Of a stretch of DNA of 64,000 nt, positions 46,682-57,074 are shown piece after piece. Numbering within the stretch: the first letter of the stretch is position 1; each line of letters begins with the position of its first letter. Under the pieces are notes generated by a model. The model was not told the DNA's origin, made no database searches, and saw only the letters and a list, made by a program, of their open reading frames with translations. The stretch comes from Streptomyces sp. WAC08241. GTDB lineage: Bacteria > Actinomycetota > Actinomycetes > Streptomycetales > Streptomycetaceae. Location of the stretch: the NCBI GenBank assembly GCA_007858575.1, contig CP042279.1:5892501-5956500 (forward strand), given 5' to 3'. The translations under genes were made by a program, and so were the position numbers.

Positions 46682-48536
46682 TGGCCACCCCCGCGCCCTC
46701 CCCGTCGTCGAGTCCGTCCCCTCGCCTTCCGCGACGCCCCCGGCGTCCGCCCCGCCTCCCTCCCCGGGCGGAGCGGAACCCACTCCGCAGCCTTCGCCGG
46801 GCTCCTTGACGGACCCCGAGGGCAACGACATCTCGCAGCACGACACGGGGTCGGCACGGCGGGCGCGCCAGGAGGAGGTGCGGAGCCTCAAGCCCTCGCC
46901 CCCGGCCGCCGGGGGCGGGTTCGACGTGCGGCCCGGACACCTCCACTACGTCTCGTACGAACTGCGCAACCAGCAGATCGACTTCTCGCTGCGGGCTGGC
47001 ACCCTCCTCGCGCAACTGGAGGGACACGGGCACGCGGGCGGCTGCGGCACGGGTCCGGAGGCGTTCGCGGCGTCGTACGCGAAGGTCGCCAAGCGGTTCT
47101 TCGAGGTGTGGGACAGGGTGGTCGAAGGCGTCGGCGGAGCCTCGGTCGGCCTGACCGCGACGGCCAACCACTACGTCGTCGCCGAGTACCGGGCGCATCC
47201 GACGCCGGGCCCGCCGCCGACGAAGCCGCTCCCCGACGTGCTGAAGGGCAAGGGCCACCGGCCGGTGCCCGAACTGGGCTGGGGAACCCGCCGGAGGAAT
47301 CGGGTTTCGGCCACGACATCGTCGACAACGTGGTCGGCGCGCTCGGCTCGGTCGGTGACGCCGTCCTGCGTCCCGTGCTCAAGTACGCCCTCCGGCACGG
47401 CAAGGTCGCGGACATCACGCCCGGCGGGAATGACCTCGTACTGCCCAAGATCGCGGGCGTCTGGCGGGAGGCCGGGAGGGAGGCGGGAAAGCCGCCGGCT
47501 CGTTCGACGCGGCGGTCTCATACATCACGCCCACGTCCGGTCACGGCGAGTGGCAGGACGCGATGAAGCAGTTCTGCAGCGGCATCTGGGGCACGACGGC
47601 ATGGGGGCAGGAGCGCCACGGGTACAAGTGGGGCCGCGGCGACCTGAAGAAGCCGGCCGTCGACGTGCTGGTGGACACGGCCGAGGGCCTCGCCGCCGGC
47701 ACCGAGGGGTTCGGCAAGGAGGTCGAGAAGGTCCGGTCCGTCATCGAACAGGTGTACATCGAGGCCGGGAAGAAGGTCTTCGAGGTCAAGGACCTGTGGG
47801 ACCTGCTCACCCTGGCGGGCGGGCCGGCCGAGTACGCCCTGGAGTTCATCGCCAACCTCGACACGGGCCGCTTGAACCAGGGCGTCGACACCTACAACAG
47901 TGCCGTGGGCGGCCTCGCCGGTGAGCTGGACAAACTGCTTCCGGCTCTGGACGAGGCTTACGACAGCGTCCCGAAGTACGCGGCGGAGGAGGCGCGCGGA
48001 GGGGTTCGGGGCGCGGGCGCTCAACGAGTTCAGGACCGAGCACAAGTACACGGTCCCGGGGAGGACCCGAAGGACCACTTCTACCCGCTGGACCTCGCCG
48101 GGCAGGAGGGGATCCACGGAAGCCACGGCGTCGACAAGCACATCGGACTCACCGACGACCAGTTGATCCAGCGGCTCCGGGACCAGGGGAACGCCCCTCC
48201 GCGTCCACCTACAAGGACCTCCCGTCCGCGCAACGTCTCACGCAGACGGCACTCGACGACATCGACAACGCCGCGCGCATCGAGGAATGGATCAAGAAGG
48301 TGGAGAGGCGGCAGGCCGCCAACCCCCAGTGGAACCCCGACAACTCGAGGATCGACCCGGCCGTCACGCTCACGTTCGACGAGGTCACCGGAAGCACCGT
48401 CGACCGGTCCGAATACGCTGCGAGGGGAAGGAACTCCACGGCCGCCGACGTGCATTCCGTGCAGGTGGCGCTCCGGTACAAGAAGGGCATCGATCCGCCC
48501 TTCGTCGTCGTGACGACATACCCTGTGAGCCCGTAG
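46681..48536 (+). CDS. Polymorphic toxin with C-terminal RNase A-like (CdiA-CT type) domain
   Basis: About 618 residues. A Pro/Ser-rich N-terminus is followed by a helical region (FDVRPGHLHYVSYELRNQQIDFSLRAGTLLAQL... EVWDRVVEGVGGASVGLTATANHY) that looks WXG-related, then a long linker and a C-terminal toxin of about 120 residues: GIHGSHGVDKHIGLTDDQLIQRLRDQ, STYKDLPSAQRLTQTALDDIDNAARIEEWIKK, TGSTVDRSEYA and VALRYKKGIDPPFVVVTTYPVSP. The His plus Lys in HGVDKHIG and the strand STY fit the bacterial RNase A-like fold known from CdiA-CT toxins. Indels lie near 46725, 47290, 47490, 48000, 48060 and 48190. It would cleave RNA in target cells. Confidence 0.75.
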
Positions 48537-48558
48537 CGCGGGTGGAAGTGGTGACAGC

Positions 48559-49230
48559 ATGACGTCGCACACGGGTGCGATCTACACCGACGGACCGGTG
48601 AGAAGGATCCTGGAACTGGCCGTCGCGGTCCAGGAGTCGGCGGGGAGCTGTCCCTGGACGACGAGCTCCGGCGCTTCGTGCGGACCGTCAAGGGCGCGGG
48701 CGCCACCGATTGGGCGTGTCCGCTCGTGACGGTCACGGCCCTGCTCGACCACGTCGCGGACCTCTGCGCGGGGGACGGCGGGGACGAGGAACGCCGCGGG
48801 ATTTCCGGGAGCTCCTGCGGCGGGCCACCGGCGGAACGGATCCGTCCGGATACCTTCGCACCCTCGCCGGAATGCTCAGGATCCTCGCGCAGGATCCCGC
48901 GTCCGACTTCGAGGAACTGCCCATGGCCCGGTGGGAGGCGAACCTGAGGTTCTCCGCCCTCGTCGGCTTCGGGGTCAACTGGGTGTACGAGGGGAGTACG
49001 CGACGCTGCGGGAATCGATCGAGGCGGCCATCTCCTCCGAGCACCCGTTCTGCGCCGAATTCCTGGCACCGCTCGCCTCCCAGGCACAGTCCGCCCTGGT
49101 GATCCGTCCCGGAGTGCACGGGGTCGCGAACGGCCTGGCCGGGATGATCGGATGGGCCACGCCCGCGGCCCTGCGCCAGGTGATCGAAGCGATCGACGCA
49201 CACATGCGACAGGAGCACGCCGCCCCATGA
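48559..49230 (+). CDS. Putative immunity protein for the RNase A-like toxin
   Basis: About 224 residues, mainly helical: MTSHTGAIYTDGPVRRILELAVAVQESAG, DELRRFVRTVKGAGATDWACPLVTVTALLDHV, YLRTLAGMLRILAQDPASDFEELPMARWEANLRFSALVGFGVNWVYEG and EHPFCAEFLAPLASQAQSALVIRPGVHG. No family recognised. It starts 23 bp after the toxin stop, the normal immunity position. Indels lie near 48645, 48795 and 48990. The role is inferred from position. Confidence 0.6.
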
Positions 49231-49258
49231 TCCGCCCCCGCACGAGGACCCTTCCGCC

Positions 49259-49564
49259 ATGCCGCTGGTGAACCGATCCGCCACGTACCCCGACCGCGAG
49301 ACCGCGCAGTGGGCGACCCAGCACGTCGTCACCCGGAACGAGCAGGTCGTCCACCGCTGGCTCGCCCAGGGGACGCGGCCCCGGCTGGCCATCGAGGCCG
49401 CGTGGCCCTCGCGGGAGGACCCCGTGGGACGCGTGCTGGTGCGGGCGATGGCACTCGCGGGGCGCGGGCCCGTGGACGTGCGGGCGGCGCGCGTCGTGCT
49501 GCGGCGTGAACCCGGCAGCCCGCACGGCTTCGTCGTCCACGCGTCCTTCCCGGTCTACCTCTGA
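49259..49564 (+). CDS. Orphan RNase A-like toxin C-terminal cassette
   Basis: 101 residues, intact. The sequence SATYPDRETAQWATQHVVTRNEQVVHRWLAQGTRPRLAIEAAWPSREDPVGRVLVRAM...VRAARVVLRREPGSPHGFVVHASFPVYL aligns by eye with the C-terminal two thirds of the RNase A-like toxin domain (ASTYxD, N-x5-WL, PVGRVL, VVLRR, GFVVxxSFP). The N-terminal part carrying the first catalytic His is missing, and there is no delivery domain. This fits a stored alternative toxin tip that could recombine onto the upstream toxin. CdiI-like immunity follows. Confidence 0.68.
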   Translation: MPLVNRSATYPDRETAQWATQHVVTRNEQVVHRWLAQGTRPRLAIEAAWPSREDPVGRVLVRAMALAGRGPVDVRAARVVLRREPGSPHGFVVHASFPVYL

Positions 49565-49685
49565 CCCCGGCCCGCCTCAAGCTCCTGTCCGCCCTCAGCT
49601 CCGGTCCGCCTCCAGCCCCGGCCCACTTCCGGCTCCGGTCCGCCTTCCGACCGCCGATCTCTCGTAGGGACCAGTCGCCGTGTCC

Positions 49686-50387
49686 ATGAAGCCACTCGAT
49701 TTCGACCGCCGGTACGGCGAGCTGGACCAGGTGATCCGCGCCTATCTCGGCCGGTCGGCGGAGGACGGGGAGAGCGGGGAGGACGAGGCGCTGGAGGCGT
49801 ACCTGCGTCACACGTGGCACACCAGGCCGTGGGCCGTGGCGATCGCCGGGCAGCAGGTCCGCGAATACGCCCGCAATCCGCCCGGCCGGCTCCGCCGCCG
49901 GCTCGGCGAGTTCTACCCCGTGCCGGACGTCGGCCTGCCGGACGCCGAGATCCAGGGGTGGCTCGTACGCGTCGCCGACCGCCTCGAGCGGAGCGTCGCG
50001 GACGGGGCGGTGCCACCGCCGTCGCCGCCCCGTACCCATTGGGAGTGGCACGCTCGGTTCCCCGAGCTGGCCCAGCTCCTCTGCGGGTGGTTCTCCCAGG
50101 ACATGCCGGACGAGTTCCCGGACCACGACAGCGCCCTGTACGACTACGCCACGACGACGGACCCGCAGCTCGTCGCCCGTGCCGCCGGTGAGGCGCGCGA
50201 ACTCGGCGCGCTCTTCCTGGACGAGTCCGAGTGCGCCCTCGCCCTCGCCGAACTGGGCATGGAGGTCGAACCTCCGGCGCCGCTCTCCCCGAGCGCCTGG
50301 GCCGCCCTGCTCGCCGACCGCCTCCTCTCCCTCCGCGCGGCCGACTGCGGCCCGCCGCCGGAGCCGTCCGGGCCGCCGGAGGGGTGA
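49686..50387 (+). CDS. CdiI-type contact-dependent inhibition immunity protein
   Basis: 233 residues, intact. It matches my memory of the Streptomyces proteins annotated as CDI-system immunity: LDFDRRYGELDQVIRAYLGRSAEDGE, EALEAYLRHTWHTRPWAVAIAGQQVREYARNPPGRLRRRLGEFYPVPDVGLPD, HWEWHARFPELAQLLCGWFSQDMPDEFPDHDSALYDY and LAELGMEVEPPAPLSPSAW. ATG 49686 or GTG 49680. It is paired with the orphan RNase A-like cassette upstream, so an ordered toxin-tip/immunity pair is present without a delivery domain. Confidence 0.75.
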   Translation: MKPLDFDRRYGELDQVIRAYLGRSAEDGESGEDEALEAYLRHTWHTRPWAVAIAGQQVREYARNPPGRLRRRLGEFYPVPDVGLPDAEIQGWLVRVADRLERSVADGAVPPPSPPRTHWEWHARFPELAQLLCGWFSQDMPDEFPDHDSALYDYATTTDPQLVARAAGEARELGALFLDESECALALAELGMEVEPPAPLSPSAWAALLADRLLSLRAADCGPPPEPSGPPEG

Positions 50388-50454
50388 GCGCGCGGAAGCG
50401 GCGGCGGGGCCGTCGTGCCCCGCCGCCGGATTCCGCTCCCGCGCGTGCGTGCGG

Positions 50455-50837
50455 TTAGTCGCCGTGGCCGGTGCCCCCGCTGCCGAAGCCGCCGCTGGAG
50501 ATGCCGCCCCACTTGCGCTTCTCCTCGTCCGGCGGCTGGGGCGAGGTCTCCGTGCCGGAGTGGTTGAGCTGGTACGGCATGAGCCGGTGCTCGGCGTCGG
50601 TGTGGGGCATCTCGGCCCCTGGCGGTACTCGCTCGCCTCGCCGGGCAGGGAGCCGTCGTCCGGCCGGTGCGGCTGCTCCTCGGTCTTCGGCGGTGCCGGT
50701 TCGCGGTTCCGGACGCGGATGCCGAACGCGAACGCGCCGATGAGGACGGCGACGACGATGAGGCCGCCGAGAACCTGCGCCAGACCGGACTGCCAGACTC
50801 CAGCCGCCAGGTTCTCTGTTGCGCTGAGAGTGTTCAT
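50455..50837 (-). CDS. DUF6479-family small membrane protein
   Basis: About 126 residues. One N-terminal transmembrane segment (GLAQVLGGLIVVAVLIGAFAFGIRV, residues 20-45) is followed by a basic flank RNREP and a disordered tail ending in the family-typical GGISSGGFGSGGTGHGD. ATG 50837; TAA is at 50457-50455. One indel lies near 50620. Streptomyces genomes carry one or more of these; the function is unknown. It is divergent from the sigma factor gene. Confidence 0.8.
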
Positions 50838-50989
50838 GTCTACGGATTACCCGATTCCGCTTCTTTGGATGCGCCGGGCGGGAATCTCTTCCGATTTATC
50901 TGAAACATATGCCCGCCCCCGTCGCGTCAATGGGATGTACGGCGACCGCACGCCGTGACCGAGACGCCGCGACCGAGACGAGGAGGGGC

Positions 50990-51499
50990 ATGAGAAAGTC
51001 CCGGGCGAACGAGTTCCTGGAGTTCGCCTCCGCGCGCACGGGGCCCCTGTTCCGCTCGGCATGCCTGCTGACCAGCGGCGACACCCATCTGGCCGAGGAC
51101 CTCACCCAGGAGACGCTGGGCCGGATGTACGCCCTGTGGGGCCGCGTGGCACGGATCGGGAACCCCGCCGCGTACGCCCAGACGGTGCTCGTCCGCACCT
51201 TCCTCAGCCACCGGCGGCGCCGCTCGGCCACCGAGCGCCCGCTCGGCGAGCTGCCCGACCGCGTCGCCGAGACCGGCGGGGACCCGGCGCTCCGAATCGC
51301 GCTCCTCGACGCCCTCGCCGGGCTCGCGCCCAAGGACCGGGCGGTCGTGGTGCTCCGCTACTGGGAGGACCGCAGCGTCGAGGAGACCGCCGAGGCCCTG
51401 CACGTCAGCTCCGCGGCGGTCCGCACCCGGTCCGTACGGGCCCTCGCCACGCTGCGGGAGCGGCTCGGCGGCGACCTCGCCGAGCTCGCCGTCCGCTGA
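50990..51499 (+). CDS. SigE-family ECF RNA polymerase sigma factor
   Basis: 169 residues, intact. Sigma region 2 is LFRSACLLTSGDTHLAEDLTQETLGRMYALWGRV, and region 4 is LAPKDRAVVVLRYWEDRSVEETAEALHVSSAAVRTRSVRALATLRERL. ATG 50990 with GAGGAGGGG. It is followed by a gene for a membrane protein that looks like its regulator. It directs RNA polymerase to an unknown small regulon. Confidence 0.9.
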   Translation: MRKSRANEFLEFASARTGPLFRSACLLTSGDTHLAEDLTQETLGRMYALWGRVARIGNPAAYAQTVLVRTFLSHRRRRSATERPLGELPDRVAETGGDPALRIALLDALAGLAPKDRAVVVLRYWEDRSVEETAEALHVSSAAVRTRSVRALATLRERLGGDLAELAVR

Positions 51500-51577
51500 G
51501 CGGACCCCGCCCCGTTCCCGCTCCTTCCGCCCTCCTTCCGCCCTCCTTCCGCCCCGAACCCGAGACGGTGATCCCGC

Positions 51578-52857
51578 ATGCCCCGAAACGAAGGCCCGCA
51601 GCACGACGGCCCCCACGACGAAGGCGACGACGGCTTCGAGGAGGAGCTCGGCGCCGTCCTGCGCCGCACCGGCGGCGCCTTCACCGCCGACGACCGGCAC
51701 GGGCTCGTCGAGGGCGGCCTCCGGCGCGGCCGGCGCCGCCTGATGCGCCGGAGGCTCGCGGTGACCGGCAGCGCCTCGCGCTCGCCGCCCTGGGCGTCGG
51801 CGGGGTGTACGGCGGCCTGCTCTTCGGCCCCACCGGAGCGGCGGACACCGCGTCCGTGGCGGCGGCACCGAAGCCGACCTCCGCCACCGGGCCGCCGACC
51901 GACATCGCGCACCTCCCCGTCAAGGAACTCGCGGCCGTCCTCAAGGCGCACACCCCGCCGGGCGGTGGAAGATCGACAACGAGGACGGGGTGGGCCAGGG
52001 CGTGCTCGGCGTGTACGACGACGGACACGGCAAGGCCGCCGTCTCCGTCTTCCTCTCCCGCGCCCACGGCGCCGGCGAGGCGGGCGAGGCCATGGTCACC
52101 TGTCCCGACAAGGCCCACGCCCCCGATGTGGAGTGCACCACCGAGAAGCTCCCCGGCGTCGGCCGGCTGATGCTCCTCCAGGGGTACGAGTACCCCGACC
52201 GGCGCGAGGAGACCAAGAACTGGCGGGCGACCCTGCTCACCCAGGACGGCTTCCTCGTCGACGTGAACGAGTACAACGCACCCGCCGAGAAGGGCGCCCC
52301 GGTCAGCCGGGAGAACCCGCCCTTCACCCCCGCCCGGCTCAAGGCCCTCGTCACGGCCGACGCCTGGAGGTCACTGCTCGCGAAGCTGCCCGGGCCGTCG
52401 CGGCCGACCGCGCCCCCGAGCACGCCGGACGAGCCTCCGCCGACGCCCTCCAGTCCACCCTGCGCTCCCTCCTCCCCCGGGAGGCCAAGGTGAGGGACAA
52501 GGGCGGGCAGAGCGGCTACGGGTACGTCGTCGTCGACGACGGCGGGGGCCGGAGCCTCGTCGAGATCAACGTCCAGACCGACATGGCCGACGTCGCCGCC
52601 CACCTGCACGCCGTCGGGGCCACCACCCTGCCCGACGGCCGCCTGGTCGGCGTCACCCAGGAGGCCGCCGAGAAGGGCGGCGACGGCGTCGTCGCGCGGA
52701 CCGTCGACACCCTCACACCCGACGGCTTCCGGGTCGTGATCACCACCCTCAACTCCGACGGGTACCGGGCCCCGCCACGCGCGCCGAACCCGCCCTGACC
52801 GTCGAGCAGTTGAAGGAGATCGCGCTGAGCCCGAAGTGGCGGAAGCCCGTCGAGTAG
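51578..52857 (+). CDS. Membrane-anchored extracellular protein, putative partner of the sigma factor
   Basis: About 427 residues. A cytoplasmic acidic/basic N-terminus (MPRNEGPQHDGP... EELGAVLRRTGGAFTADDRHGLVEGGLRRGRRRLMRRR) precedes one transmembrane segment (LALAALGVGGVYGGLLFGPTG) and an extracellular domain (HLPVKELAAVLKAHTPPGGWKIDNEDGVGQGVLGVYDDGHGKAAVSVFLSR... TFDEVT-free) ending in EQLKEIALSPKWRKPVE. This is the layout of anti-sigma-like proteins next to SigE-type factors. The start lies 78 bp after the sigma stop. Indels lie near 51775, 51965, 52395 and 52775. No zinc-binding anti-sigma motif is seen, so the role is inferred from context. Confidence 0.7.
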
Positions 52858-52901
52858 GACCACGGGAAGGGCGTACGGGGGCGAACCCCGCCCCGTACGC
52901 C

Positions 52902-54590
52902 CTACTTCGCGTCCGAGTACCGCTCCACCGTCGCCGTCGTGAACGGGAAGCGCACCGGCGTCTCCCCGAACGTGATCCTCCCCGCCTCGTCCCCGGCCGC
53001 CCGGATCGCCTCCGTGACGGCCTCCGCCTCCCGCGCCGGGCAGTGCACGATCACCTCGTCGTGCTGGAAGAAGACCAGCTCCGCCCGCATCCCGGCGAGG
53101 GAGCGCCGCAGGGCCGCCAGCATCAGGAGGGCCCAGTCGGCGGCGCTGCCCTGGACGACGAAGTTGCGGGTGAAGCGGCCCCGCGCCCGCGTGTTCCCCG
53201 AGGCGTACCCGGGCGTGAACTCGCCCTCCTCCGCGACCGGTTCGTCCCCGCCCTCCTGGGGCAGGCCCGCCTCCTCGGCGTCGCCCGCGCCGGCCGCGCG
53301 CGGGCTGGTCCGGCCGAGCCAGGTGCGCACGAGCCGGCCCTCTCGCCCGCCCTCGCCGCGTCGTCGACGTACGCCACGGCGAGCGGGAAGCGGCGGCGCA
53401 GCGCCGCCAGGTTCTTCAGGCCGTCGCCGCTGGTCTGCCCGTAGACCGCCCCCAGGAGCGCGAGCTTGGCGTGCTCGCGGTCGCCGGAGAAGGCGCGGGC
53501 CGAGAGCCGGGTGTACAGGTCGTCGGGGTGGCCGGCGACCTCCATCAGACCGGGGTCGCGGGAGATCGCGGCCAGGACGCGCGGCTCCATCTGGTCGGCG
53601 TCGGCCACGACGAGCCGCCAGCCCTCGTCGGCGACCACGGCCCGCCGGATCACCTTCGGGATCTGCAGGGCCCCGCCGCCGTTGGTCGTCCAGCGCCCGC
53701 TGACCGTCCCCCGGGCAGGTACTCCGGCCGGAACCGGCCGTCCCGCACCCAGTCGGCCAGCCAGGACCAGCCGTGCGCCGTCCAGATCCGGTACAGCTTC
53801 TTGTACGCGATCAGCGGCTCCACCGCCGGTGGTCGACCCGCGCCAGCTCCCAGCGGCGCGTGGACCGCAACCTGACGCCGGCCTGCGCGAAGGCCTTCAC
53901 CACGTCGGCGGGCAGGTCGGCCGGACGCGGCGGCCGAGGGCGGCCGACACCTCGTCCGCGAGCTCGGCCAGGCGGCGCGGCTCGCCCCCGCCCGCGTACC
54001 GCTCGCCGAGCAGTTCGTCCAGGAGCCCCCGGTGCACGTCGGCCCGCCACGGCAGCCCGGCCCGGTGCATCTCGGCGGCCACCAGCATCCCGGCCGACTC
54101 GGCGGCCGTGAGCAGCCGCATCCTGCCCGGGTGCTCGGCCAGGCCGTGGCGGCGCAGTTGCTCCGCGTAGACCGCGAGGAGCCCCTCGAAGGGCACGGAG
54201 GCCACCCGGCGCGGCTCGAAGAGCGAGTCCTGCGGGCCGGGCGCGGCGGTGCGGGGCGGCGGGTCGGGCGGCACCGGCGCGTTCCGCAGGCGCGCCCAGG
54301 CGGCGGCCGCCGAGCGGGGCTCGCCGAGCCGCCCCTCGTGCCCGAGGAGCAGTTGCTCGGCGCCCTCCACGTCGTAGCACCGCTCGACCCGCACCCCGGC
54401 GGCGAGCAGCCTCGGGTACACCTCGGCCGTCGACCGCCACACCCACCGGGCCACCTCCGGCCGGTCCCGCACGGCCGCCACGAGGTCCGGCTCGCGCCGC
54501 ACCGGCTCGGCGGGCGCCCCGTCCGGGCCGAGGGGCGCGAGCAGGGCCCCGTCCCTCCTCCTCGGCGGCCAGCGCCCACCTCTCGTTCAT
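52902..54590 (-). CDS. PolA-like bifunctional 3'-5' exonuclease/DNA polymerase
   Basis: About 560 residues: Klenow-like without the 5' nuclease. The exonuclease-like N-terminal half (CYDVEGAEQLLLGHEGRL region) is followed by palm motif A ADADQMEPRVLAAIS (Asp; usual DYSQIELR), the fingers region HAKLALLGAVYGQTSGDGLKNLAALRRRFP (motif B-like) and motif C FFQHDEVIVHCP. NFVVQGSAADWALLMLAALRR is the conserved QGSAAD. ATG 54590. Indels lie near 54505, 53930, 53830, 53715 and 53340. Streptomyces has this short paralogue besides the main DNA polymerase I. It probably has a repair role. Confidence 0.83.
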
Positions 54591-54678
54591 GGGGGCGAGT
54601 CTGGCAGCCGCCACTGACAGCCCCGGTTCTCCTAGGCTGTGGCGCGGACACCGGATCCGGACGTGGAGGGGGAGGACG

Positions 54679-55247
54679 ATGTACGCGAGGTCCCTGGGGG
54701 ACGACGGGGCGGAGCTGTGCCCGCTCGAACCGTGGCAGGCGGACGAGTTCCTGGCGCACATGGACCGGGGGCGGGAGTTCATCGGCGCGCGCAACGCGCT
54801 CCCGGACGTCGTCACCGACCTGGAGTCCAGCCGGGCCTTCCTCCGGACGTACGCGGAGAGGACGGCGGCCGACACGGGCCGCATCCACGGCATCCGGCTC
54901 GACGGGGTCCTGGTCGGCGCCGTGATCCTCCGGACGCTCGACACCGCGCACGGCACGGCGGAGGCGGGCTGCTGGCTGGAGCCGGCCGCGACGGGCCGGG
55001 GCCTGGTGACCCGGGCGGCGCGGGCGCTGGTCGACTGGGCGATCGAGGCGCGCGGGATCCACCGGGTGGAGTGGGTCGTCTCCTCCGACAACGCGCCGAG
55101 CATCGCCGTGGCCCGCCGCCTGGGCATGACCCGGGACGCGGTCCTGCGCGAGAGCCACCCCACCGGGGCCGCCGCCACGACGAGGAGGTCTGGTCGGTCC
55201 TGGCGCCGGAGTGGCGGGCGGCGAAGGCGGCGGAAACGGCCGGCTGA
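54679..55247 (+). CDS. GNAT N-acetyltransferase, RimJ/RimL type
   Basis: About 189 residues. RimL-like features: AELCPLEPWQADEFLAHMDRGREFIG, GVLVGAVILRTLDTAHGTAEAGCWLEPAATGRGLVTRAARALVDWAIEARGIHRVEWVVSSDNAPSIAVARRLGMTRDAVLRE, where GRGLVTRA is the acetyl-CoA pyrophosphate loop. ATG 54679 follows GGGGGAGG. One indel lies near 55170, after which EEVWSVLAPEW completes the family C-terminus. It probably acetylates an N-terminal Ser or Ala of a protein; the target is unknown. Confidence 0.85.
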
Positions 55248-55420
55248 GGCCGGGACCGGGCGGCGACCCGGCTCCGACCCCGGTCACCGCCCCGTCGTCC
55301 CACCATGACCGCTCGCCGGACGGCCCGCCACGCGAGGAGGACCGGGGCCGGGGGCGCCCGGCGGGGCTGAGACCATGGAGGGGGAACGGGCACCGGGACG
55401 GAACGGGACGCGAGGACGGC

Positions 55421-56543
55421 GTGGGCACCACCATCGACAAGGCCTTCGAGGCGCTGTACGCGAGCGACGACGGGTCGCTCGACACGGCGGCCTCGCTGCT
55501 CGCCGCCGACCGGGGCGCGGACGCGGAACTGGCGCGGCGCGGCGAGGAGTTCGTCCGGACGCTGTGGGGCGCGGCTGGCAGCCCGCCGATCTGGTCCGCA
55601 CGGCCCGCCGGAACCTGGCGGAGGAGCACGTACGGCTCCTCGCGGGCCTGATCAGGACGGAGACGGCGGGGTACGGGCGGCTGCCGCACCGCTGGGCGGC
55701 GCAGGTGGCCGAGCTGCCCGAGGGGCCCGGCCGCCCGGCGGACCGCTTCTCGTACGCGACCGCCGTCCTGGAGCTGTACCGGCTGCTCGTCCGGCTGCCG
55801 CGCCTGGACGCGGTCGGGCCCGCGCCGGGGGAGGCGCTGCCGCCGCCGGTCGCGGGGGAGCCCCGGATGCTGGGCCGGATCAGGGCGCTGCTCGCGAAGG
55901 CGGAGGCGACCGGGTATCCGGAGGAGGCGGAGGCGCTGACGGCCAAGGCGCAGGAGCTGATGGCCCGGCACAGCCTCGACGAGGCGTCCCTCGCGGCGGG
56001 GCGCCGTCCCCGGAGGCGCCCGGGGCGCTCCGGATCGGGGTGGAACCGCCGTACGAGCAGGCGAAGGCGATCCTGCTGGACGCGGTGGCGACGGCGAACC
56101 ACTGCCGGGCGGTGTGGAACGAGGCGCACGGCTTCTCGACGGTGGTCGGCTTCGAGTCGGACCTGGACCCGGTGGAGCTCCTCTACACCTCGCTGCTCGT
56201 GCAGGGGACGGCGGCGATGACGCGGGCGGAGGCGGAGCAGCGGGCGGGCGGCCGCAAGCGCACGAAGTCCTTCCGGCAGTCCTTCCTGCTCGCGTACGCG
56301 AACCGGCTGGGCGCCCGGCTCTCGGCCACCTCCCGCCGGGTGGCCGCCGAGGCCCCCACCCTCCTGCCGGCCCTCGCCTCCCGCGAGGCGGCGGTCACCA
56401 CCCGCACGGACGAACTCTTCCCCGAGACCCGCACCACCCGCGTCCGCGCCGCCTGGGACGAGGCGGGCTGGACCCACGGCGCGACGGCCGCCGACCGAGC
56501 GACCCTCCACCCGCGACGCCACCGGGTGGAGGGCGGCGCATAG
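55421..56543 (+). CDS. DUF2786-domain protein
   Basis: About 374 residues. The DUF2786 helix reads MLGRIRALLAKAEATGYPEEAEALTAKAQELMARHSLDEASL (near 55868-55995). The C-terminal half (PYEQAKAILLDAVATANHCRAVWNEAHGFSTVVGFESDLDPVELLYTSLLVQGTAAM, then KRTKSFRQSFLLAYANRLGARL) is the usual extension in actinobacteria and phages. GTG 55421. Indels lie near 55575 and 56010. The family is linked to mobile elements and nucleic acids but has no assigned activity. Confidence 0.85.
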
Positions 56544-56670
56544 GCCTGCGGCCCCGCCGCCCGGACCACCCGCGCGGGACCCCGAACCCCTCCGCCTCCG
56601 AAACCTCCCGGCACTGGGCCCCCGCCCGGTGGGGGCGCCCACCCGACACGGCTCCCGGCCCGGCCACTCC

Positions 56671-56960
56671 GAGGCCCGGTATCCAACGAGGCCCGGTATC
56701 CAACGAGGCCCGGTATCCAACGAGGCCAGGTCACCCATCCGGCTCGGGCAACGATCCGGCTCGGGCACCCACCCGGCCCTGTCGGGTCCCGGCCCTGATC
56801 CGGCCCTGTCGGGCCCCGGCCCTGATCCGGCCCTGGTCCGGCTTTCTTCCCCGGGCCCCCGCCCCGGCCTTCTTCCCGGGCCCCGGCCCTGCCCCGCCCC
56901 GGCCTTCTTCCCGGACCCCCGCCCCGGCCCGGCCCTCCTTCCGCCCCCCGCCCCGGCGGC
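56671..56960. repeat. Nested tandem repeats in a non-coding gap
   Basis: A 17-bp unit GAGGCCCGGTATCCAAC starts at 56671, 56688 and 56705, with a partial fourth at 56722. It is followed by GGCCCTGATCC-type units of about 27 bp and then CCCGCCCCGGCCTTCTTCCCGG-type units up to about 56960. The 530-bp gap 56544-57074 has no supported gene. Confidence 0.8.
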
Positions 56961-57074
56961 CCCGGGGCTGCGCCCCCGCCGGTACGCCCACCCGCCCCCG
57001 GCAGGGTTTCGGGAAGGGGCGGGGTGGGGGCCTCATGGCCGTTTCGTGCCGAATCATGCGGATACGCTTCCCGC

